Source: Kibdelosporangium aridum (lineage in GTDB: Bacteria > Actinomycetota > Actinomycetes > Mycobacteriales > Pseudonocardiaceae). Taken from it: 64,000 nucleotides of DNA. Position 1 is the first letter of the stretch; every line of letters begins with the position of its first letter. The position numbers were made by a program, and so were the translations under genes. Shown piece after piece: positions 51,264 through 57,687 of the stretch. Location of the stretch: contig NZ_FWXV01000007.1 of the NCBI RefSeq assembly GCF_900176515.1, positions 310,001 to 374,000 on the forward strand. The letters run 5' to 3'. The notes under the pieces were generated by a model, which saw nothing but the letters and a program-made list of their open reading frames with translations, was not told the DNA's origin and did no database searches.

Positions 51264-51829
51264 CGCTTCGCTCCTTTTCGTGCTTGCGTGAGCCGGGCCT
51301 TGTGCACCCGGGCCAACTCGGCCGCGCGCTGCTCGGCTTCGGCGAGCCGAGCACGCATCGGCGCGCGCCAAATGTGACAGATGGCCAATGCGAGCGCGTC
51401 GGCGGCGTCCGCTGTGCCAGGCTTTTCCTGCAGCTTGAGCAGCCGCATCACCATCGCGGTCACCTGCGCCTTGTCGGCGCGGCCCGAACCGGTGACGGCC
51501 GCTTTGACCTCGCTGGGGGTATGGAACTCGACTTTCAGGCCGCGCCTGGCCGCGGCGACCGCGACCACGCCGCCAGCCTGCGCCGTGCCCATCGCCGTCT
51601 GCACGTTGTACTGGCTGAACACGCGCTCGACCGCGACCACGTCCGGCTTGTGCAGATCCAGCCAGTTCTCGACGGCGTTCGACACCGCGAGCAAGCGGTC
51701 GGCCAGTTCAGCCTCGACCGGCGTGCGGACCGTGTCCACCGCGACACAACTGACTTTGCGGCCGGTCCCGCCGTCGACCACAGCGATACCGCACCTGGTC
51801 AAGCCCGGGTCGACACCGAGCACACGCAC
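51260..51829 (-). CDS. ruvC: Holliday-junction resolvase RuvC
   Basis: GTG 51829 gives 189 aa and begins at the conserved VRVLGVDPGLTRCGIAVVDG with the first catalytic Asp. Further acidic sites are in VVAVERVFSQYN, and in the C-terminal ADAADALALAICH. A Lys/Ser patch is SGRADKAQVTAMV. The nuclease cuts Holliday junctions symmetrically. The longer frame to 51922 would cross the LexA box and the divergent cupin start, so it is unlikely. Confidence 0.96.
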   Translation of the reverse strand: MRVLGVDPGLTRCGIAVVDGGTGRKVSCVAVDTVRTPVEAELADRLLAVSNAVENWLDLHKPDVVAVERVFSQYNVQTAMGTAQAGGVVAVAAARRGLKVEFHTPSEVKAAVTGSGRADKAQVTAMVMRLLKLQEKPGTADAADALALAICHIWRAPMRARLAEAEQRAAELARVHKARLTQARKGAKR

Positions 51830-51841
51830 ACCATCACCCCT

Positions 51842-51857
51842 AAGAACGCTTGTTCGA
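51842..51857 (-). promoter_or_regulatory. LexA (SOS) box upstream of ruvCAB
   Basis: On the minus strand the site reads TCGAACAAGCGTTCTT, which matches TCGAAC-N4-GTTC of the actinobacterial LexA consensus with a mismatch only in the last two bases. It lies 13 nt upstream of the ruvC GTG. In mycobacteria ruvC is also LexA-controlled. Confidence 0.75.
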
Positions 51858-51915
51858 GAGCGTAACGGGTGGGCTGTCCGCACACGCGCAGACACGCTTG
51901 TGGTTGGTTGGGAGC

Positions 51916-52359
51916 GTGACACCGGAAGAGATCATCAAGGCGTTGGACCTGCAGCCGTTGCCGGTGGAAGGCGGGCTGTACAAGGAGAACCTGAACGGCC
52001 ACGCGCACGCGTCAGCGATCTACTACATGCTTGTCGCGCCGCAGTTCTCCCGGCTGCACAAGCTCGAGCACGTCGAGATCTTCGCGTATCACGCGGGCGC
52101 GCCTGCCCGGATGTTGTTGCTGCACCCCGACGGCACGGTCGAACGTCCGGTTCTTGGCATGGACCTGGCGGCTGGTCAGCGGCCTCAGGTGATCGTTCCG
52201 GCGGGAACGTGGCAGGCCACGGAAACACTCGGCGAATGGAGCCTGCTCGGCACGGTCATGGCACCGCCGTACAACGAAGACGGCGTGACCTTCGCCGAAG
52301 CAGGCCCGCTCGTCGCCAGCTATCCCGCTGCCGCCTCGGACATATCGCGCTTGGCCTGA
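51916..52359 (+). CDS. Cupin-fold DUF985 protein
   Basis: GTG 51916, with GGGAG just before, gives 147 aa. The cupin barrel contains LHKLEHVEIFAYHAGAPARM, VIVPAGTWQATE and GEWSLLGTVMAPPY, as in the DUF985/YML079w family. The GGLYKE segment near the N-terminus is also typical. The function is unknown; relatives bind small ligands or epimerise sugars. It is divergent from ruvC and converges on the antiporter gene with 40 nt overlap. Confidence 0.85.
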   Translation: MTPEEIIKALDLQPLPVEGGLYKENLNGHAHASAIYYMLVAPQFSRLHKLEHVEIFAYHAGAPARMLLLHPDGTVERPVLGMDLAAGQRPQVIVPAGTWQATETLGEWSLLGTVMAPPYNEDGVTFAEAGPLVASYPAAASDISRLA

Positions 52360-53582
52360 CGGCGTTCGGCACGTTTGTCCAGCAAGCTCAGCCAAGGTGC
52401 GGTCATCATCGTCGTCACGATGGCGACCAGCACCAGGACGCTGAACAGCGCCTGTGTCACGATGCCGACTTGTAGGCCGACGTTCAACGCGATCAATTGC
52501 ATCAAGCCGCGGGCGTTCATCAGCACGCCGACCCGCATCGCGGTGTGGTTGGTCTCGCCTGTCAGCCGCGCCGCTGCCCAGCACGCACCGAACTTGCCGA
52601 TCACCGCGACCGCGATGCTGCCCGACGCGAGCAGCATCAGCGGCACGGTGAACAGCAGGCCGAACGACGTGTTCAAGCCGGAGTAGGCGAAGAACAGCGG
52701 CAGGAACACGACTTTGGTGACCGAACTGATCGAGCTGACGACTCGGTCGGCCCGTTCGCCGCGCGGGAAGATGAAGCCGAGGCAAAAGCCGCCGAACACC
52801 GAATAGAGCCCGATCAGGTCGGTCCACCACGCGGCCGCGAACAGCACTACCGCCGTCGCCAGGACAAGGTGTTCCATGGCCATGCCCGGCCGCGACATGA
52901 TCCACGCGAGGACAGGCTTGCCGACGAACCAGAGCACCAGGATGAACAGCAATGATCCGCCTGCGGTGACGAGGATGCGGTTGGGGTCACCGGTTGCGAG
53001 GCCGATCGTCAACGCCAGCAGGATCCACGCGACGCCGTCGTCGAGCGCACCCGCGGCCAATGACAGCGAGCCCTGACGTGTGTGGGTCAGGTTCCGTTCG
53101 CTGATGATCCGCGCCAGCATGGGGAACGCCGTGATCGCCAGGGTGACCCCGACGAACAACGCCGACACCCCAATCGGGACGCCTTCTTTAAGGGCGTCAA
53201 CGTGTCCTTGGGTCACGAGGATCAGTGCGACGCCGAGCAGCAATGGCGCGGTGACCCCGGCGAGGGAGACCGCGCCGGCCGGGCGGCCCAGGCCGCGGAC
53301 TTTGTGCTTGGCGAACTGGTGGCCGACTTCGAACATGAACGCGACCAGGCCGATGTGGCTGACCACGTACAGCATCGGGCGGACCGCGTCGGGGAACAGC
53401 CAGTCCTGTACGCCCGGAAGTAACAGCCCGAGCAGGGACGGTCCGAGCAGAACGCCTGCGATCATCTCGCCAACGACTGGCGGCTGGCCGATTCGCCGAG
53501 CGGCCATCACCACCACTCGGCACGTCAGCAGGATGACGACCGCGGCCAGGAAGAACCGCGCGGTAGTGGTGGCGATGTCCAT
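52320..53582 (-). CDS. CPA2-family cation/proton antiporter
   Basis: ATG 53582, preceded by GAGGGG, gives 420 aa with 11-12 membrane helices. Family motifs include GQPPVVGEMIAGVLLGPSLL near the N-terminus, LAAGALDDGVAWILLALTI with the ion-binding Asp pair (DD), and VGVLMNARGLMQLIALNVGL. It exchanges Na+ or K+ for protons. No regulatory TrkA-N domain is present. It follows the P450 gene by 10 nt, so it is the last gene of an oxidative cassette and may export or buffer ions for it. Confidence 0.88.
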   Translation of the reverse strand: MDIATTTARFFLAAVVILLTCRVVVMAARRIGQPPVVGEMIAGVLLGPSLLGLLLPGVQDWLFPDAVRPMLYVVSHIGLVAFMFEVGHQFAKHKVRGLGRPAGAVSLAGVTAPLLLGVALILVTQGHVDALKEGVPIGVSALFVGVTLAITAFPMLARIISERNLTHTRQGSLSLAAGALDDGVAWILLALTIGLATGDPNRILVTAGGSLLFILVLWFVGKPVLAWIMSRPGMAMEHLVLATAVVLFAAAWWTDLIGLYSVFGGFCLGFIFPRGERADRVVSSISSVTKVVFLPLFFAYSGLNTSFGLLFTVPLMLLASGSIAVAVIGKFGACWAAARLTGETNHTAMRVGVLMNARGLMQLIALNVGLQVGIVTQALFSVLVLVAIVTTMMTAPWLSLLDKRAERRQAKRDMSEAAAG

Positions 53583-53592
53583 GTGGTGCCCC

Positions 53593-54915
53593 TCAATCCA
53601 CGGCCAGCCGGCCATTCAGTTGTTCGAAGTAGCGCCCGCACAGCCGCTGCCGTCGGGCGTCCCAGACCATGTAGCTGCCCAGTACGAGCTGGGTGATGCT
53701 CCGTGTCACGTCTTCGCAGCGGTCACGCAAGCGCATGACCGCCAGCCGCCTACCGACCGGTCGGGTGCCTTCCGACCGGTCGGTCAGGAGGCAGGGACCG
53801 CGGTTGGGGATCGATCGCGTGTGCGCCGCAGACGTGCGCAGTTCGAAACGCGCGAGCGTCGTTTGCGCGACGGCGCGCATCGTGACGGGCATTAGGCCGC
53901 GCGCCGGGCACGCGCGGTTGGCCGTCACGCCGTACGGGATGTGATTGACGTCTTTGGCGGAGAGCGTCTTCCACCGTTCCGGGTCGAACCGTTCCGGATG
54001 CTCGAAGCCCGCTTGGTGGAAATCGGGATAGTTGAACAGAAGCACCGAGCCGGTCGGGATCGTGCCGATCTCGCCGGTGGTGATGCGGTGCGCGACGCCG
54101 AACAACGGGTACAGGCGTAAGGCCTCGTCCATGACGTGGTCGAGGTTGATCGTGCCGTCCAGCAGTCCGCGCTGCACGTCAGGGTGTTGCGCGATCGCCA
54201 TGAGCAGATGCGCCATCGCTTCGCTGGACTGCACCACCGCCGTGTTGAAGAATGTGCCCTGCAGGTACCAGGCCTGTTCCTGAACGGTGAGGACATCAGG
54301 CAACCGATGCGGTACTTCGCCTGCCTCGATGCGCGTGACCAAGTAACGCGTGAGCCGTTCACGGCGGGCCATGTGCCGCAGACCGCAGCACTTGAGCGAC
54401 GTGACCACGTCGTTGGCGTTGCCGACGATCAGGTCGCGGGCGGTCTTCGGACAGGGTTCGTCAAAGACCATCTCGTAGTAGAACTCCGCCCAGATCGGCA
54501 TCATCAGGTCACGAAGCCGGACCTCGTTGGTTGGCTTCGTCAAAAGTTGCCCGAGGACGCGGTCAGCGCACGCTTCGGCGACGGTCGCCGCCTTGGTGTG
54601 CGTGGCGGCCAGGATGCGCCGGGTTGTCCGGGCGACTTCGGTGTACCGCTCGCCGGGTTCGAGATGTTCCTGGTGCACCTGTGGTCCGGGGGCCAGCCAG
54701 TACCAGAACAAGTCGGACAACACGGCGCCGCGGCTGCGTCCGTTGGCTGCGGGGTGCTCGTACAGCGCGCGGAATTGGGTGACCTCGACCTGGATGCCTT
54801 CTTTGCCGTTGATGTGCGCGAAGATCCGCAGCCGTAATCGGACGACCAGTGCGGGTAACCAGAACGGCAGGCTGACCAGAAACCCGACCAGGGCGGCGAG
54901 GACGATGATCAACAT
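53593..54915 (-). CDS. Membrane-anchored non-canonical cytochrome P450
   Basis: ATG 54915, preceded by GGGAGG, gives 440 aa. Residues 2-25 are a membrane anchor. The K-helix ExxR is Glu264-x-x-Arg267 in MDEALRLYP, the meander is FDPERW, and the heme Cys336 lies in PYGVTANRACPARG. In the I-helix (GTFFNTAVVQSSEAM) the usual acid-Thr pair for oxygen activation is Val-Gln. A Phe-Asn-Thr at 223-225 recalls the FNxxGG of CYP74-type enzymes, which rearrange hydroperoxides. It may be an isomerase or dehydratase rather than an oxygenase. It overlaps the hydroxy-acid oxidase gene by 7 nt. Confidence 0.85.
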   Translation of the reverse strand: MLIIVLAALVGFLVSLPFWLPALVVRLRLRIFAHINGKEGIQVEVTQFRALYEHPAANGRSRGAVLSDLFWYWLAPGPQVHQEHLEPGERYTEVARTTRRILAATHTKAATVAEACADRVLGQLLTKPTNEVRLRDLMMPIWAEFYYEMVFDEPCPKTARDLIVGNANDVVTSLKCCGLRHMARRERLTRYLVTRIEAGEVPHRLPDVLTVQEQAWYLQGTFFNTAVVQSSEAMAHLLMAIAQHPDVQRGLLDGTINLDHVMDEALRLYPLFGVAHRITTGEIGTIPTGSVLLFNYPDFHQAGFEHPERFDPERWKTLSAKDVNHIPYGVTANRACPARGLMPVTMRAVAQTTLARFELRTSAAHTRSIPNRGPCLLTDRSEGTRPVGRRLAVMRLRDRCEDVTRSITQLVLGSYMVWDARRQRLCGRYFEQLNGRLAVD

Positions 54916-55958
54916 CGGACCTCCCTGACGAGATCGCGCGCGACGTGGTCCACCGATGCGCAACCGCAGAACGCGAACGCACGGTCGGTTTCCGCGCGAA
55001 GCAGCTCCAGTACTTCGGTGACGCCTTCTTCGCCACGCGCCGCCAGGCCCCACAAAACGGGTCTGCCGATCCCGACAGCACGCGCGCCAAGTGCGAGCGC
55101 TTTGACGACATCCGTTCCGCGACGAACTCCGCCGTCGACGAGCACCGGCACGTCAACGGCCGCCGCGACGTCCGCCACCGCGTCGATCGCGGCGACGACG
55201 GTGTCCAGTTGACGACCGCCATGGTTGGACACGAACAGTCCGCTGACGCCGTGCTCAACCGCGGTCAACGCGTCGGCGGGGTGCAGGACTCCTTTGAGGA
55301 CGATCGGCAGATCGGTCATGGCCACAACGCGGTCGATGTGGTCCCACGACAGTCCGGGAACCATCTCGATGTCGCGCACGCCGCCGTCAGCGGTGAGATC
55401 GCGCATGTTCTCGCAGTGCATGCCGGGTGGCAGATCGTGGAAGCCGTTGCGGTTATCGCGTTCCCGCCAGCCGAACACCGGCGAGTCGACCGTGACGACC
55501 AACGCGCGGCACCCGGCGTCCTCCGCGCGCCGGATCAACGTCCGCGTGATTCCGATATCAGATTGGATATAGGCCTGGAACCACAGAACGAGGTCGGCGC
55601 CGCCAGCCTTGGCGATGTCGCCGATCGACACGGTCGACGCCATGCTCGCGATCATGACCGTGCCGGCTTTCGCGGCCGCTCGCGCGGTCGCCTGTTCTCC
55701 TTGCGGATCGGCCAGCCGGTGAAACGCGGTTGGCGAGAGGACGACTGGCATCGTCACCTCGTTGCCGAACAACGTCGTGCACAGATCGCGTTGCGCGTGC
55801 CCGCGCAGCACGCGAGGCAACAGGCGAAGCCGGGCGAACGCGCGCTCGTTCGCCCGCACCGTCACCTCGTCGTCCGCGCCGCCCGCGATGAAGTCGTAGG
55901 CGTACCGCGGCAGCCGGTCCCGGGCCAGCGCCTCGAATTCCCTGACCGAGAACAGCAT
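54909..55958 (-). CDS. FMN-dependent alpha-hydroxy-acid oxidase
   Basis: The protein has 349 aa with a TIM barrel. The conserved catalytic His-Gly-Gly-Arg loop is LFVSNHGGRQLDTVVAAIDA. The FMN phosphate site is VLVDGGVRRGTDVVKALALG. The N-terminus has YAYDFIAGGADDEVTVRANE. Family members oxidise 2-hydroxy acids such as lactate, glycolate or (hydroxy)mandelate to oxo acids. The substrate is unknown. Its ATG shares a base with the monooxygenase stop, so it is tightly coupled in the cassette. Confidence 0.9.
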   Translation of the reverse strand: MLFSVREFEALARDRLPRYAYDFIAGGADDEVTVRANERAFARLRLLPRVLRGHAQRDLCTTLFGNEVTMPVVLSPTAFHRLADPQGEQATARAAAKAGTVMIASMASTVSIGDIAKAGGADLVLWFQAYIQSDIGITRTLIRRAEDAGCRALVVTVDSPVFGWRERDNRNGFHDLPPGMHCENMRDLTADGGVRDIEMVPGLSWDHIDRVVAMTDLPIVLKGVLHPADALTAVEHGVSGLFVSNHGGRQLDTVVAAIDAVADVAAAVDVPVLVDGGVRRGTDVVKALALGARAVGIGRPVLWGLAARGEEGVTEVLELLRAETDRAFAFCGCASVDHVARDLVREVRC

Positions 55959-57520
55959 TACTTCGCCACGGACAGGACGGTCTGCGACAGCCGTTCGGCG
56001 AGGAAGTCGGTCAACGGCTTGCGGTGGTTCTCCTCACTCGTCCAGTCGTTTTCCAGGTTCTCGGCCACGTGGTGCTCCGCGAGCATGGCGCCACGCTGGA
56101 AATGACGTACGACCGGATGCAGATATGCCGCGTCATGCGCCTGCCCAGGGCTGTCCTGTGCGACGCGTTGCACGGTGATGTCGAAGGGGTCGACCTTGTC
56201 GTGGTCCGGACCGTATTCGAGGGTGATGGTGAAGTAGTTCTCGGCGAACCCGCTGTCGTGGGCGTAGTCGACCGGGACTTCTTCGAAGTACTCGGCGTCC
56301 GTGCCGTCCACGGCGATCAGGTCGCCGAGCATGCCGAACTGCTGCCACAGCGCCGAACTGCGGTTCACCCGGCCGATGATCGCGTCGGTCAACGCGGTCG
56401 CGTCGATCGGATACGAAACATGGGGCCACGACTGGCCGTGGTTCTTGCGCTCCAGGATCCGGTGCAGCGCCTTGACCGTGTAGCGGAAGCCGTGGATGAA
56501 CCCGCTCGTGGACTTCTTGAAGTCACGGACCTGCATCACCGTGCCCGCGAAGTACAGGCCAGGCACGTTCGTGGACTGCCATTCGCTGGTCTGCGCGGGG
56601 AAACGGTCCTTGATCACCAGTTCCGGCGTGCAGTTCTCAGCGAAGATGGACGTGTCGAACCGGAACCCGGTGCACGCGATCACCCGGTCGTACGGGATGT
56701 CCTTGACGACCTCGTTGGCCCTGGAGAAGGTGACCGACGCGATGAACTTGTCGCCTTCTTGGCGGATACCGAGGATGTTGCCGTCGAGGATCGCGTTCTG
56801 CGACTTGAGCTGGTATGTGTCGAGGAAGTTGTTGTTGACCGCACGCAAATGCCCGACGTAGTGCGTCTTCCAGGCGAACTTGACCGAGTTCGGCCCGGCG
56901 ACATGGATGACCGCGGCGGTCTCGACCAGGTTGTCGGCGGTCTCGAACGCCGAGTTGCCCTTGCCGATGATCAGCACGCGTTGGTCGACGAAGTCATGCG
57001 GGTCGACGCTGACGGTGGTGTACGGCTCGGCCAGGTCGATGCCCGGGATGTCCGGCAGGTACGGCTTTGACGGCCCAGTCGCGACGATCAACGTGGGCGC
57101 TTCGTAGACCTCACCGTTGTGGTCCACGACGCGGAAGTTCTTGTCCTTGCTGACTTCGACCGCCCGTGAGTTGTACCGGACGTTCAGGTCGAGCTTGGTC
57201 GCGTAGTCGCCGAGGTAGCGGACCATGTCGTCGGCGTTGGGGAAATAGCGCGGGCTGTATTTGGTGAAAAGCAGGCCGTCGTCGTCTGACAGCAACGAGT
57301 TCCAGTCCATCCGCAGGTTGAACTCGGGATCGCCGATCCCGGTGTGCGGCTTGTTGATCGAGATCAGCTGACGGTGGCGTGGGAACGTCTCGAAGAACGC
57401 TCCCGCCGACGAGCCGGCTTCGACCACTAAGTAATCCCGTCCGGCACGGTCGAGGAAGTAGGCCAGCTGCAGCCCGGCCGGACCGGCCCCGATCACCAGA
57501 TAATCCGTGGTAATAGGCAT
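55958..57520 (-). CDS. Flavin-dependent monooxygenase/oxidoreductase
   Basis: ATG 57520, preceded by GGAGGGG, gives 520 aa; a longer frame to 57574 lacks a ribosome site. The FAD-binding Rossmann motif is YLVIGAGPAGLQLAYFLDRA with the acidic end DYLVVEAG. A second dinucleotide motif for NADPH is VLIIGKGNSAFETADNLVET. The two-domain layout resembles class B monooxygenases such as N-hydroxylases. It is the first gene of the monooxygenase-oxidase-P450-antiporter operon; an inverted repeat lies in its promoter region. Confidence 0.85.
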   Translation of the reverse strand: MPITTDYLVIGAGPAGLQLAYFLDRAGRDYLVVEAGSSAGAFFETFPRHRQLISINKPHTGIGDPEFNLRMDWNSLLSDDDGLLFTKYSPRYFPNADDMVRYLGDYATKLDLNVRYNSRAVEVSKDKNFRVVDHNGEVYEAPTLIVATGPSKPYLPDIPGIDLAEPYTTVSVDPHDFVDQRVLIIGKGNSAFETADNLVETAAVIHVAGPNSVKFAWKTHYVGHLRAVNNNFLDTYQLKSQNAILDGNILGIRQEGDKFIASVTFSRANEVVKDIPYDRVIACTGFRFDTSIFAENCTPELVIKDRFPAQTSEWQSTNVPGLYFAGTVMQVRDFKKSTSGFIHGFRYTVKALHRILERKNHGQSWPHVSYPIDATALTDAIIGRVNRSSALWQQFGMLGDLIAVDGTDAEYFEEVPVDYAHDSGFAENYFTITLEYGPDHDKVDPFDITVQRVAQDSPGQAHDAAYLHPVVRHFQRGAMLAEHHVAENLENDWTSEENHRKPLTDFLAERLSQTVLSVAK

Positions 57521-57576
57521 GAATCCCCTCCATTGGGCACGCCTGTGCACGTGTGACAAGGGATGACTACGCACGT

Positions 57577-57591
57577 AACTACGATGTAGTT
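57577..57591. promoter_or_regulatory. Inverted repeat between the divergent monooxygenase and TIR/WD40/KAP genes
   Basis: AACTAC and GTAGTT pair around GAT, giving a 15-bp symmetric site 57 nt upstream of the monooxygenase start and 97 nt upstream of the divergent gene. The region to 57620 is AT-rich for this genome (TTGTTATTTTTCCC). It is a plausible operator; the regulator is unknown. Confidence 0.4.
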
Positions 57592-57687
57592 CGATAGTCG
57601 GACATTGTTATTTTTCCCAGTGTCAACGCCACCATCCGGCCGTTGTTTGGACGGAAACCAACTGGTATGCGCCAGTAGGCTTGCGCG

